A DNA stretch of 64,000 nucleotides from Manis javanica (lineage: Eukaryota; Chordata; Mammalia; Pholidota; Manidae), in the NCBI RefSeq assembly GCF_040802235.1, contig NC_133156.1, forward strand, positions 186,260,351 through 186,324,350, given 5' to 3'. A program made the translations under genes and the position numbers. The notes under the pieces were generated by a model that was not told the DNA's origin, made no database searches, and saw only the letters and a program-made list of their open reading frames with translations. This document shows, in pieces, positions 38,195 to 48,870 of this stretch; the stretch's first letter is position 1; each line of letters opens with the position of its first letter.

Positions 38195-38600
38195 ATGGGG
38201 CTTATATTCTTTTGCTAAGGTTGCTTACACATCAGAAATGTATTTTCTCACAGTTCTGGAGGCTGGAAGCCTACAATCAAGGTTCAGGAAAGTTGTTTCC
38301 TGGTGAGAGCTCTCTTCAGGGCTTGCAGTCAGCTCTCTCCTAGCTGTGTCCCCACATGGCTTTCCTTCTGTGGTACATGGAGGGGGAGGAGGGGGAGAGG
38401 AAGATGGAGAGAATGAACTACACAGTATCTCTTCTTATAAGGACACTAATCCTATCAGATCAGGGCCCCACCATTATGATCTTATTTTACCTAATTATTT
38501 CCTAAAGGTCTTCTATCCAAATATATAATCACATTGGGGATTAGGGCTTCAACATATGAGTTGGGGTGAGGCTGGAGAAAAATTTCAATCCATAGCAGGG
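38195..38600 (-). mobile_element. Solo LTR of MaLR type (ERVL-MaLR relic)
   Basis: An isolated long terminal repeat of an ancient endogenous retrovirus-like (MaLR) element, antisense. It contains the hallmark 'tattttctcacagttctggaggctggaag', 'tgtccccacatggc', 'cttcttataaggacac' and 'cacattggggattagggcttcaacatatga' segments. No gag/pol sequence accompanies it. On the minus strand the LTR carries its own polyadenylation region. Exact subfamily (MLT1/MST group) is uncertain. Confidence 0.8.
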
Positions 38601-39985
38601 TTTATACTGCCGAGATAATTCAAGAGGAAGAATATTCCACAGCCAAGTGGTTATGGGTCTTGAGTATCTATTTAAACTGTTAAAAGAATTCTAGAGAATC
38701 TTATGAGAACAGAAGATTGTTGGTTGAGTTCGTTTGTTGATACCTAAGAGAGTTGGCTTTTGTAAACACTTTAAAATCAAAATACCTCTTTTTTTTTTAG
38801 TTAATGTGAATAAACATTTATTATTTACCAATATAGATAATTACTTTTTACTGTAAATTTATGTAGGGCTGAGCATCTCTCAATTGGGTGAACTCTAAAC
38901 AATAACATGAAACCATTAAAGGTAATATTTATGCAGAAAGGATGCAAGAGTAACAGTTGAAACTATAACATCACTTGAAAATTGGGTGTGTCAGGGTGTG
39001 GAGATTATCTGGGCAGGATCTCAGAGTTTATGGCTCATCCCCAGAAAACATCCCAGGAAACCATATAACTCCCTGAACACCCTGTCTTTGGGAAGGTAGA
39101 GGCCACTGGACTGTGGTGGGAGGTTCAAACTGGAGAGCTGATAATGGCCACAGCCATAACTTCGGCCTTGTCACATGAATCCTGTCCTAACCCCACCTTT
39201 GGCATTTATGATTAACTCCAAGAGGAGGAAGGACACAAAAAGCTGAAAGATAGAAATGATGAAAGACACATGCTTTTATACAAGAGGTTGTGAATACACA
39301 TCTCCCCTGTTTGTGTTTCAGCAATAAAGATTAAAGCACCAGTAGGAAGAGGCTTTTCTCTGCCTCCACGAAGCATTTGTAGGAGCAGACCCAATGTGAT
39401 TATGCCAGTGCTGTTGAAGTCGTAAGAGAGAAACAGGAATGTATCCATAGCCACCAGTGTCTTGGCAGTGGCAGAGGCCAGGAGCAATGAGGGGCAGCAG
39501 CTAAACGAGGCTAATAGGTGTCCTCATGAGTATTCAGGAGATCCCAGGAACTCTTAGAACTGAAGGGAAGATTGATATAGCTGAAGTCCTCACCATTTCT
39601 CCAGTGGGATATGCATCTTGATTATTGCTAACATGTTTTCAACTTTCTTCCTTAGGGTGGTGAGGGCAGGGACTAAGGTATGCAGTTGCTTGTGGATTTT
39701 TGTATATCTGATTACAATGTTAATGCTAGTCCTAGAGCATAAAGCTCAAGAAGGCAGGCTACCCAAGTATAACTGCCTATCGACAGTGCCTAAAATGTGC
39801 CCCACCTAGACACAGTGGGCATATTAGTGAAGATAACCCTTTGATGCCCTGAGCTAATAAATGGTAAGTAGGTGTGACTCTTGAAGGCCACATAAAAAGA
39901 GAAAGGTATGATTCAGTAGCTGAAGTGCAGAAGGTCTTGCTATTCATATGAATGCAATGGTCTTACACAAGTCACTCTCTCTGTG

Positions 39986-39988
<3 letters not shown>
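38601..39988. other. Unassigned sequence
   Basis: No confident feature. A 91-codon antisense open frame at 39212-39487 has no recognisable domain. Confidence 0.4.

Positions 39989-40019
<31 letters not shown>
39989..40019. repeat. (CA)n microsatellite
   Basis: Pure CA dinucleotide run of about 15 units, followed after ~55 bp by a second short CA run (40074-40085). Confidence 0.98.
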
Positions 40020-40020
<1 letters not shown>

Positions 40021-41904
40021 CTTTTTTCTTCCTCCCTTAGCTTTGTGGCCCACCTACCCACTCACCCCTGCCAAACACACACACAGATGTGGTTGTAAGT
40101 CATCTTTGATTTTTCAAAATAACTTTGATTTTCACTTTAACTTTATATCACTTGCAAACTCATGTTAGGGTAAGGAGAAATCCATGCATATATTGGAGTA
40201 GGGTCAAGGAAGGATGAAGTTGGGTCATAATATTATGTGCTTCAGTCCTAACATCTCACCTCCACCTTCCCTACTTTATAAAAGAATATAATTTCATGCA
40301 GATAAAACCTTGACTAAACCTTCCAAATCAGGATTCAATTTGGTTTTTCCAGTGTGGGAAAATGAGTTAATTCCTATGGGTTCTTCTTGATCATGAGAGG
40401 GAGAATACAACAGAAAATAAACATACAGACAACTCTCTGTGCACTAGTCTAAAAATGGTAATGATTGGAGCCCAGCCTGAAAGCTGCATCAGCTGCTTTA
40501 CCTCAACTTCTTGCCCTTTTCCCAACATGCACATATTTATAACCTGGGTTTCCCAAACAGATTACTCTGTATTTCCGCCATCTGGTTTATGGAATTTTTT
40601 TTTTAACATGCTACAGACTGCCAAACGGTAACACTAGCAAGATTCTTGTTCAAGGGAAAGCAACTCTGGCTGAGTTTTGTAAAAAGACAGCACATTAGCT
40701 CCTTGGAAGCGGTAGCACAGTTGACTTCAAGAACATGGGAAGACTTTGAGAAGCTTTAATTAGGATGCGACCAACCACATTATAAGTTTTGGCAGAAGAT
40801 TGAAATGTTCTCTTCCATGAGTATAGGGAGACTTTTACCAGACAGTAAAAGGTGAAATGTTGTTTTAAATTTGACTTCATTTTATAACTATGTCTGCACT
40901 GTAGAAAAATGGTATAGCTTCATTTATGCAGAGACCTAGCTATTGTGTTTTTGTTGCTTCCATTTCTATCATGAAAGAGAATCTAATGTTAAAGCCCCCC
41001 TTGTTCAGTGGAAGGTCCCGTAAAGTTCATGTCACAGCAACATTTTTGTTAAGTGAATCTTATTACACTGTTCAATTCCATTATAAATGTCAGAGATTCA
41101 GTCTACGGGAAAAGCAGCTGGCCCTGAATAGAATGAAATCACAGGTCAGAATGTGGAAAATGTCCTCAAAACACTTATTTAAGGGAACAAACCCTAGCTG
41201 TTGGAAAATAAATGTTGGCATTCAAGATATGCTTAAAAGTACTCTGCACTCAAATTACATAAAAAATAAAAACATGGGGGTGGGAAATTTTGGCAGCTTT
41301 CTCATCTGACTTACCTTGATTTACTTATTTCAGTTAGTGTTAAGAAAGCAATTCCTAATGATCAGAAAATTTGGCTAGGATGTTTTATTTTGTTTTAATC
41401 AGCTTCAGTGAACTTAAAATTTCTGGTTTGATATTCTAGGTAATTTGGGGGAGGGGGAAGAGGGGAATGAGGTGGCATGCACTTTTTCTAGACCTTTATG
41501 GTAATCTCTCCAAATATCTTTATCTGTATCCTTATACTTGGGGAACAGAAGGGATGCTATAAAATGCAATACCCAAAGTGTGCATGCCTTGCTTCACTGG
41601 GGAGTTCTTCTCTGGTGTTTGGAGAAACACACTTAGTAAGGGACTTTGTGACATTCATTGGGCAATGGTTATACATTTTGTGGCTGTTCTGGTCTTACCT
41701 TTATTTCAGTTAGCTGACTCTTTTTCTCAGTTGAGACTGGTAGTGTATCATATGGTGTTTTTTCAGTTTAGAAAAATTTTGAGCATAACTATATGGATTT
41801 ATTCATTCACTTATCCATTTACTCATTCATTCATTAATACAGAGGTCAACTACAAGGTTACTGCCCTAAGGATTTCCATAGTGCCAGGAAAAAATTTGAG
41901 TGTC
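40020..41904. other. Unassigned sequence
   Basis: Contains the longest non-repeat open frame here (127 codons, 40926-41309), which shows no known domain. A run of G tracts lies at 41446-41467. GAAT/ATTC-type repeats lie near 41802-41832. No named repeat recognised. Confidence 0.4.
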
Positions 41905-42112
41905 TCTAGAATGTTGAGCACAGTATGCACAATCTGTCATTTAATCAACACTCCTTAAAATACAGGCATTATCATCCCTTCTTTAGAAATGTGTAAAGTG
42001 AGGCTCAGAGGTGGTATGTAATTTGGTCATACTGGCACGAAGTGAAAGAGTCCAGATATAAACTCAGAGTTCTCTAATCTAAAATCCCATGCAGTTTCCC
42101 CTGCAAGACCAC
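41905..42112 (-). repeat. MIR SINE fragment
   Basis: Antisense MIR: 'tcatttaatcaacactcc', 'gaaatgtgtaaagtgaggctcagaggtggtatgtaatttggtca' and 'gatataaactcagagttct' align in order with MIR core and tRNA-related parts. Confidence 0.7.
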
Positions 42113-42917
42113 TTTGACTCTTAGCAGTTTAAGAATGAGGTAATCAAATTACAATGATAAAATGGATTCCTAAATTTTGTAATTTTAAAAGTATTCTGTT
42201 CCCAACATGAATATTGGTTTTTGTGAATATCATGAATTCTTCAGGTTTAGAAGTCTGGGAGGCAACTGTTCTGTAAAGGAGAGGAATACCTGTACTATTT
42301 AAAATAAATTTCCAGCAGTTAGCAACCGCTTGACAACATATTACTGACAACTGGAGATCTTGCTAACAACAGTTCTATGGGATGAAATCTCCCATTGTGG
42401 GATCCATCATGTTGCTGCCATCTGCACAAATCCAAAGAGGAAGTGGAAGATGGGAGAGGGGTGGCCAGCCAAAAATCTCTCCTGGTGACCATTGTCAGTG
42501 CAAGTGAGGTGAGAGATGAGAATGCAACTCTTGAAGGGTGTTTCTTCCTCCTCTCTTTTACTCTGGACCAGTTCTAGTCCCCATAGATTAGAGGAGAGAG
42601 AAGAGAAAATTCAGCAGGCAGAAAGTAAAGTGGTTGTAAATGAAAAACAGGAAAGGAAAACTTGTAGAAAATATTTCCAATACTCTCAGAAATAGTGGAA
42701 TGAGATAAAGCCCTCAAAATACCTAGAATACTATTGCATATTTCTTCAATGAATTCCAAAGCCCTGGATGGGGGAAATTTATGCCTGACATGAATAATGT
42801 AGGCACAAAAGTACATAAAGCAGGGAGGATTTCCAGTGAGTCAATGTGCTACATTCAGGGTGGTCTCTGAGATAATTGGAATCAATAGAGTTTTCAACCA
42901 TAGATTTCATATGTCCT
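42113..42917. other. Unassigned sequence
   Basis: No gene or repeat recognised; the last bases are the left target duplication of the next L1. Confidence 0.4.
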
Positions 42918-42933
42918 GATATCAACTCTTTAT
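42918..42933. repeat. L1 target-site duplication, left copy
   Basis: tgatatcaactcttta; the partner at 43405-43420 reads tgacatcaactctttt (two differences in 16). Confidence 0.75.
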
Positions 42934-42990
42934 ATATCTATGTATCTGTATCAGTATCTGTATCTCTCTGTATCATTTATATCTCTATGA
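42931..42990. repeat. TATC-like simple repeat
   Basis: Imperfect runs of tatctg/tatctc inside the L1 tail side. Confidence 0.7.
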
Positions 42991-43404
42991 TTTTTGTTTA
43001 AATATATTTGATATATAACATTGTATAAATTTAAGGTATACATGTTAATTTGATATGTTTATGTATTGTAGTATGATTGTCATTGTAGTGATAACTAACA
43101 TGCTATCGTGTTACATAATTAGTCTTTCTTTTTAGTGCTTTGAGTAATGAAGTTCTAGTCTCTTAGCAAGTTTGATGATTATGATACAATATGATTGTCT
43201 TTATTCACTATACTGTGCATTACAGCTCTAGAGCTTATTTATTGATGATTGATTATAAGTTTGTGCCCTTAAACAATATTTGTCCTACTCCCCCATGCCT
43301 CATTCCTTGGTAACCACCATTTTTAATCTCTGTTTATATGAATTTGGCTTTTTAGATTCCACATGTAAGTAATATCACTCAGTACTTGTCTTTCTCTGTC
43401 TGAC
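42934..43404 (-). mobile_element. 5'-truncated old L1 (3'UTR and tail)
   Basis: Antisense L1 3'UTR ('ttaaggtatacatgttaatttgatatg', 'ttggtaaccaccatttttaatctctg', 'ccacatgtaagtaatatcactcagtacttgtctttctctgtctga'). The tail side is a degenerate TATC/TCTG simple repeat (42931-42990), probably grown from the original A-rich tail. A 16-bp target-site duplication brackets the piece. Confidence 0.8.
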
Positions 43405-43420
43405 TGACATCAACTCTTTT

Positions 43421-44024
43421 AGCTTGAAAACTCTGAATTCTCAAGGGGCTCCTTTAGAGAGTACATTGGTTCTCTGGTTAAGCCAGTAGTCTGTAAAGTA
43501 CTTAAAGGGACCCAGGTAAATCACTCTACTTAGGAAATCCACCACACCTGACTCATCCTCAGACATGGAACCTAACTTGACCTCTGTCACACTGCGAAAA
43601 GGCAAACTGAGCTAAGCAGAGAATTGGTGAGACCTTTTGGAAGCAAACTTACTAAGAAAATTTCTAGAGAGTGAATTTCCAGAAATATTATTCCTGTGTC
43701 TCAATTATGAGGGTACTGCTGAAGGAGACTGTACCTCCCAGCTTGTTTTAGGCCAGGGATAAGGAGTATTCAAGGGTGTTCTACAGAGATAGCTATGAGG
43801 TTGGACAGGAGGCTAAGAGTGAAAGGCAGTGGCATGTAGTGGGGAGATGAGAAAACATAAGACCATTTTAATAATACTGCTGTAAATGATGGGTAATCAT
43901 CAAGAGATATTATTTTTCTGTTTCAGTTCAAGCAAAGTAGTAGTCTGTTTTGTCAATAGAGATTGGAGTTTATTTCTAGATATCCATGGAGAGAGAAGTC
44001 TGTCAGTTTCTTCTCTTCTTCTTA
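43421..44024. other. Unassigned sequence
   Basis: No gene, RNA or repeat recognised. Confidence 0.4.
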
Positions 44025-44340
44025 ATCTTTTTCCCTCAGTTTTATTGCAATATAGTTGATACATAGCACTGTAGAAGCTTAATATATGTAGCATAATGAT
44101 TTAACCTACATGTCATAAATGATTATCACAATAAGCTTAATTAATATCCATTTTCTCATATAGACATAAAAAAATGGAAAAAATAATTTTTTTTCCCCTG
44201 TGATGAGAACTCTCAGGATTTACTCTCTTGACAACTATACGTCATACAGTAGTGTCAACTATAGTCATTGTGTTGTACATTACATCCCTACTACTTATTT
44301 ACCTTATAACTGGAAGTTTGTACCTTATGGCAGCCTTCTT
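44025..44340 (-). mobile_element. Old L1 3'UTR fragment, antisense
   Basis: 'ttttattgcaatatagttgatacatagcactgtag' and 'gtgttgtacattacatccctactacttatttaccttataactggaagtttgtacct' are typical antisense old-L1 3'UTR segments. No coding part. Confidence 0.8.
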
Positions 44341-45934
44341 CTGAATCTTAACTTTGGGCTAAAATGAATACCAAATACAGATAAGCACTAGGTCGTAACT
44401 GGGGGATACTGAGAAGCAAGATGTGGAATGACTTTTGTAGAGCAAGGAGCTCAACCAGTTAGACAGAGATGGCTGCAGTTCACCAAAATGCCCATTCTTC
44501 TCTTCCTTCTAAGCACACAGCCACAGCCATGCTTGCCAGCCTCCCTTATAGTCAGGGTCACTGTGGGACATAGTCCTCAGTACTTTGTGAGTGAAAGTGA
44601 TAGTCACCTCTTTCAGACATAGTCTGTGGAAATCTTCCACACATTTTCTCCAAGCTCTTCTGGATGAATAGGACAGAAAAGACTCCAGAGTCTTTGGAGA
44701 ACTTGCGTTAAAAATGACAGCCTCAGTCAGTCTGAATTACTGAGCTACCTGTCTTGTCTGTTATGCGAGCAAAAAAGAACCTTCTAGTGAATTTCTGTCA
44801 TTCTACATTTCAGGTTCCATTTGTTTCAACAAGCTGTTTCCCTACTAATCACTAAAGACAATCACCTGGGCGAACATATATGTAATATGTAGCTACATCT
44901 TATAATTTAAAAACAAACAAATAACTGCGAGAAGCCTCTTCTCTGCAGGCCTCTAACATCCTTTGCTGTGTCTGGACTTGAGAGGAAGCCTTGCAAAGGA
45001 TAGGAGGGATGAGTGCACACACTTTCCTAGGTTCCCATAATGCCACAGTTGCATAATCCCATGACAGTTGGGGCCATAGCATGAATTGTTAAGATTTTTA
45101 AAATGGATCTGGAAATTTATGCCTTTCCTGTGGGGAAAATTCTTTTGATTTATGATCACCATGTTTATATATATTAAACCATAATGAAGTATATAAAATA
45201 TTTTGGTTTTTAATTTTGGCTGAGCAGGGTGCTGGGCACCCAAATTAATGACTATTCATGCATGGCATAAATTCTGAGAGGCATTTTCAGTGGGTGTGCC
45301 TTCCTGGAATGGCCAAGGCAGATTGATGGTCTCCGTATCCCACAGGAGTATCAGGCAGTCCAGCGACTGCTCAGTGCACTCGGTCTATGACCATAAACTT
45401 GAGTTGTTGTGATTGTTGCTAATAGTTGTACCTTAAGCCATGAAGAAGAGTTATTTTAAATTGATGATCCATGTTGTTCCCTAATCACTATTTTTAAAGG
45501 CCTTGATGCTTCTACAATGTCACTGTTAGAGCCAATGCATGCCCACATAACTGATGGAAGTGCTTTGATGACACATTAATATCTATCTGCATAACCATCA
45601 GAGTAAATTCATTTATTATTTGAATATCTTTGCTGTCATCTAGTTAAAAACAACTGTTGACTTTTATTTTTGCAAAATATTATTACAAGGTTGTCTCTGT
45701 ATTGTTTTCATGTAAGTGAGAGCCCTTCCAGAGTTATTTATCAATTAAAATACTCTTAATCAATTAACAGATTGACTTTTCTCTCAGGAAAATATTAGGT
45801 ACCAGAATATATGGAGAAAAGAGATGAGATATGTGACATGGATTCTACACTCTTAGGAGAGACACATGTAGCATGGTAAGAAATATTACCAGACAAAGGT
45901 AGAATTTCATATTTCCTCAAATTTTAGAGTTGCT
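44341..45934. other. Unassigned sequence
   Basis: No gene, RNA or named repeat recognised. Confidence 0.4.
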
Positions 45935-46060
45935 TAGGAGAACCTAGATTTGAATAATGTCCCTGGTCCTTTCTAGCTGTGTAATGCTGAATAAGTCACT
46001 TGACCCATGGAGGCTTAGTTCCCCATCTACCAAATAATATTGGTACTACCCATCTCCCAG
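45935..46060 (+). repeat. MIR SINE fragment
   Basis: Sense MIR: 'tttctagctgtgtaatgctgaataagtcacttgacccatggaggcttagttccccatct' aligns with the MIR tRNA-related/core junction. Confidence 0.75.
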
Positions 46061-46449
46061 CACTATATGTCAGATTCAGGATTAGAGCCACCTTGTATGG
46101 TCCTAACACCAGTACTAGCAAAACAAGACAATAGTTCATGGTTATAAGCCAGTTGAGCCAGCAGTAGGTGAGGGATCCTCACAGGCAAGGGAAAGCTTAA
46201 AAAGCAGCAAATTATCAAGGATAAATCCTAAGACTCAAGACATAAGGGCTCTAAACCTCCAACCATAGGTGAGGGTCAAACAGGTCTAGGTCAGTAGTAT
46301 TCAGCAACTGGAAGCTTGGCTATTCAAACATGATTCTGTAGTATATTCTGTGTCAGAGGCATCTTACAGGAGAACACTCAGGAATTTGCCACTGATCACA
46401 GTTTCTGTGAATTGAGTTACACTTTTAAGATCGCTGGATTTGACAAAGC
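46061..46449. other. Unassigned sequence
   Basis: Nothing recognised. Confidence 0.4.
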
Positions 46450-46640
46450 ACTGATTATCACTTGGTTTACTTATTTGTTTATTGTACATCATCTCCCCCA
46501 CTGGGATGTAAGCTCCATGAGAACCAGAACATACTGTTTTTCCACTGACAAATTTCTTTCACTGATAAATCCCTAGTGCTGACAACTGAAAATGTATAGG
46601 CACTCAACATACGTTCTGAATAAATTAATACATTAAATAA
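46450..46640 (+). mobile_element. L2 LINE 3' fragment
   Basis: 'gggatgtaagctccatgagaaccagaacat' followed by 'ataggcactcaacatacgttctgaataaat' is the L2 3' end in sense orientation. Confidence 0.8.
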
Positions 46641-47324
46641 ATAATTGGGTATCCACTGTGGGCAAATCATAGAATTTGGGCCTGAGGCACCTGCAAAAGA
46701 TAATTAAGATAGGTCCCTGCCATCAAGAAATGGATTCTTTTGTGTTTAAGCCAATTATGTGATATTTTTTGTTCACAACTGACAGAGAGATGGGCTGAAT
46801 TAAGGCAAGATTGGCCAGTAAAATGAATCAGTCTTCCAGATGCTTTTGAGAAAGACAATTTTGGACTCTTAAGGGAATCCAACCTTTCCCTCCCTCTCTC
46901 TCTCTTTTTCTCTCCTCTCCCCTCCACCGCTCCTCCACATCTCAGCCCTTGGTGCCCACAGTCTCCTTGAGACCACAGCAGTGCAGGGAGCAAAGCAGAG
47001 CTGAGAGGGGGAGAGATACGAACATGTAACACACCTTCCTTGATTCCCAACCCATTTTCTGACTATCAGTTCTGTGAATCCTTGTGAGTTCTTGTTGTTT
47101 AAGCCACTGAGAGCTGGTTTTTGTGACTTCAGCCAAAGCATCACACTTTATATCACCTGTTACAGTTCTTTCCAGAGAGCTGGAGAAAAAAAATATTTAT
47201 GCTCATCAAGAACCTGCCAAGTATTCTTTCACGATATTTCAAAATACTCTACACCAAGAGGCACTGTCCAGTGCTTCCCCAGATGATGGGAGACAGTAAC
47301 AAAGCCTAGATTGATTAAATTGAG
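46641..47324. other. Unassigned sequence with CT-rich tract
   Basis: A polypyrimidine stretch (TC-rich) at about 46880-46925. Several overlapping short open frames on the minus strand here (46667-47144) are low-complexity artefacts of that tract. No gene recognised. Confidence 0.4.
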
Positions 47325-47336
47325 AATAGAACCTAA
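47325..47336. repeat. Target-site duplication, left copy (chimeric retrocopy)
   Basis: aatagaacctaa, repeated exactly at 48192-48203. It lies four bases upstream of the U2 copy. Confidence 0.85.
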
Positions 47337-47340
47337 CCTA

Positions 47341-47535
47341 ATCTCTTCTCGGCCTTTTGGCTAAGATCAAGTGTAGTATCTGTTCTTATCAGTTTAGTAT
47401 CTGATACGCGCTCTATCCGAGGACAATATATTTAGTGGATTTTTGTGGCAAAGAGATGGAATAGGAGCTTGCTCCGTCCACTCCACACATCACGCATCCA
47501 TCTAGTATTGCAGTACCTCCAGGAACAGTGCGCCC
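47341..47535 (+). pseudogene. RNU2: U2 snRNA retro-pseudogene (5' moiety of chimera)
   Basis: Matches U2 spliceosomal RNA from its first base: 'cttctcggccttttggctaa' (stem-loop I), the branch-point recognition core 'gtgtagtatctg', stem-loop II, the Sm-site region, and the 3' half with 'ggaataggagcttgctccgtcc' and 'gtattgcagtacctccagg'. Differences: base changes in stem IIa/b (gcgctctatcc), an altered Sm/downstream segment (gatttttgtggcaaag), and a 7-base local duplication (acacatc/acgcatc) at about 47487-47500 that lengthens it to ~195 nt against ~188-191. The upstream DNA shows no DSE/PSE-type snRNA promoter, so it is a copy rather than a gene. Confidence 0.95.
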
Positions 47536-47690
47536 CCTCAAGGGGAAATAAACGTCTGTTGAAGATCAGTTGGAAGGTGCGGTTGCATGGCCTGGGGTTA
47601 GCTCAGACTTAGCTCTGATGTCAGGCTGTGAGCTCGAGCTTTAGTTTTTAGTTCTTACTTTCCTTGATGGGGACGCGGGCATCAAGCTCT
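47536..47690 (+). other. Chimera segment of unassigned origin between U2 and LRRC37-like part
   Basis: About 150 bp between the U2 3' end and the first recognisable LRRC37 codons. Its composition is GC-richer than the flanks. It may be 5'UTR or an alternative exon of the same mRNA; I cannot match it. Confidence 0.5.
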
Positions 47691-48055
47691 CACTTACTCG
47701 TAAATCTGAGTCATAATCCTCTGACAACTATTGAAGATTCATATCTTTTTAAATTGCCAGGGTTAAAAAATTTATTTATTCCCATAGAGGAGCAGCTCAA
47801 GATAAAGAAGGAAGCTCAAGGGGCTCCTTTCGATTTCTGCTGTATAGGAGATCCTCAGTTTAGTATCTGAGAGTGAGAGTCAGGAGAGCTTTTTCTGGAG
47901 AAGGCGGCCACTTTGGCTCAGGGACATGTATAGACCCCTCAATGCCACACCACAAAAAATGTGGCGACAAAGATTCTGATGAGGATGAGATTTTCAGCAA
48001 AGGTGCAGGGGAGCTCAGCGAAGTCCTAGTAGGGAAGCTTCTGACTTCAGCGTGA
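47664..48055 (+). pseudogene. LRRC37: LRRC37-family processed pseudogene (3' moiety of chimera)
   Basis: Two regions encode LRRC37-like protein. At 47691-47771 a leucine-rich-repeat segment reads NLSHNPLTTIEDSYLFKLPG. At 47872-47949, in a different frame, the cytoplasmic-tail segment reads ESFFWRRRPLWLRDMYRPLN, followed after another frameshift by DKDSDEDEIF (47966-47995). In LRRC37 proteins a long region separates the repeats from the tail; here they are only ~100 bp apart with no intron, so the source was a spliced, possibly exon-skipped transcript, or the copy has an internal deletion. At least two frameshifts and a stop at 47868 make it non-coding. LRRC37 genes are testis-expressed, which fits germline retrocopying. 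Family identification is from remembered motifs. Confidence 0.8.
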
Positions 48056-48158
48056 GCTGCTCAAGAGTTCGGGGAGGAGAGTGAAGCACAATACCCCACC
48101 GCAGAGTGAGCCCAGCCTGCCCCAGCCCACCTACAACGTTTCTAATATTGGTTTATCA

Positions 48159-48190
48159 ATAAAATACATAATTTTCTCTCAAGAAAAAAA
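48159..48190 (+). terminator. Polyadenylation signal and A tail of the retrocopied mRNA
   Basis: AATAAA at 48159-48164, about 20 bp before the A-rich stretch at 48181-48190 that precedes the target-site duplication. Confidence 0.8.
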
Positions 48191-48191
48191 T

Positions 48192-48203
48192 AATAGAACC
48201 TAA
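48192..48203. repeat. Target-site duplication, right copy (chimeric retrocopy)
   Basis: aatagaacctaa, identical to 47325-47336. Confidence 0.85.
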
Positions 48204-48609
48204 GTCTTGCTACTTTTGCCAAGAAGCTAAGAGGAAAACCCAAAATCAAAACTATTGTACATAGAAGAGAGTAAGAGCATCCTGTATCCTTTGAGACTCA
48301 TGGTAACTAATGTGCATGTGGTGGCACCTTACCCAGTCACCGACTTTGTTTTTAAGAGGTGCCATGATGGGTAGTGCAACAGGTCAATCTGATCATTCAA
48401 CAGTGTGATCTTGGTTTCCCTGGCCTGTTTGCCGTTCTGCAGTTGTGTCCATGTGTAGGTAGAAAAAGGCTCAGCAAAGAGTGAGATTCAAACAGATTTT
48501 CCCCAGTCCTAGTCATTATCATGGCTGGAAGGTGTGAGGGAGAAGTTTAAAGCTGTTGGCTACCAGAAAGTATTTAAAATTTAAATAATATATACACCTC
48601 TTCCATCTC
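48204..48609. other. Unassigned sequence
   Basis: Nothing recognised. Confidence 0.4.
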
Positions 48610-48870
48610 CCAAACTCACAGCAGCTCTCTCCTACCCTTCCCTGCTTATTTTCTCCATAGCATTTATTGTCTTGACAAACTATATATGGTAGTTACTTGG
48701 TCATTAGACTATATCTAGCCCACCCCCAACTAAACTGTAGACCCCACAAGGGCAGGGATTGTTTGTTATCTAGTTTACTGCTAACTGCTAGCACATTGAA
48801 GAGTGTCTGATCCATAATAGTTAAATAATCAATATTTGTTGAAAGAATGAATGAATGGATTTTTCATTTG
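48610..48870 (+). mobile_element. L2 LINE 3' fragment
   Basis: 'aaactgtagaccccacaagggcagggattgtttgttatctag' followed by 'ataatcaatatttgttgaaagaatgaatgaat' is the L2 3' end in sense orientation. Confidence 0.85.

Larger units (their letters stand above)
47341..48190 (+). mobile_element. Chimeric retrocopy: U2 snRNA joined to LRRC37-family mRNA
   Basis: A single L1-mediated insertion composed of a full-length U2 snRNA copy (47341-47535) fused to the spliced 3' portion of an mRNA (about 47536-48181) with AATAAA at 48159-48164 and an A-rich tail to 48190. One perfect 12-bp duplication flanks the pair, so both parts integrated in one event. The known mechanism for such bipartite retrocopies (U6, U3, 5S or L1 at the 5' side) is template switching by L1 reverse transcriptase from the mRNA to a second RNA. 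The orientation (small RNA 5', mRNA 3', tail at the 3' end) fits that model exactly. Two independent nested insertions are less likely, because no second duplication or A tail occurs at the internal junction. Confidence 0.85.

Noticed and set aside
39212..39487. 91-codon antisense open frame with a plausible-looking protein
   Set aside because: No family recognised and no splice or promoter context that supports an exon.
40926..41309. 127-codon open frame, the longest outside repeats
   Set aside because: No recognisable domain, signal or codon pattern, no flanking splice or promoter signals, and such lengths occur by chance in 64 kb of six frames.
46667..47144. Several overlapping antisense open frames of 64-127 codons
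   Set aside because: They overlap one another in different frames across a CT/GA-rich tract that lacks stops; a composition effect.
47341..47535. Functional U2 snRNA gene
   Set aside because: It has base changes and a 7-base duplication, sits inside a retrocopy with a target duplication, and lacks an upstream snRNA promoter.
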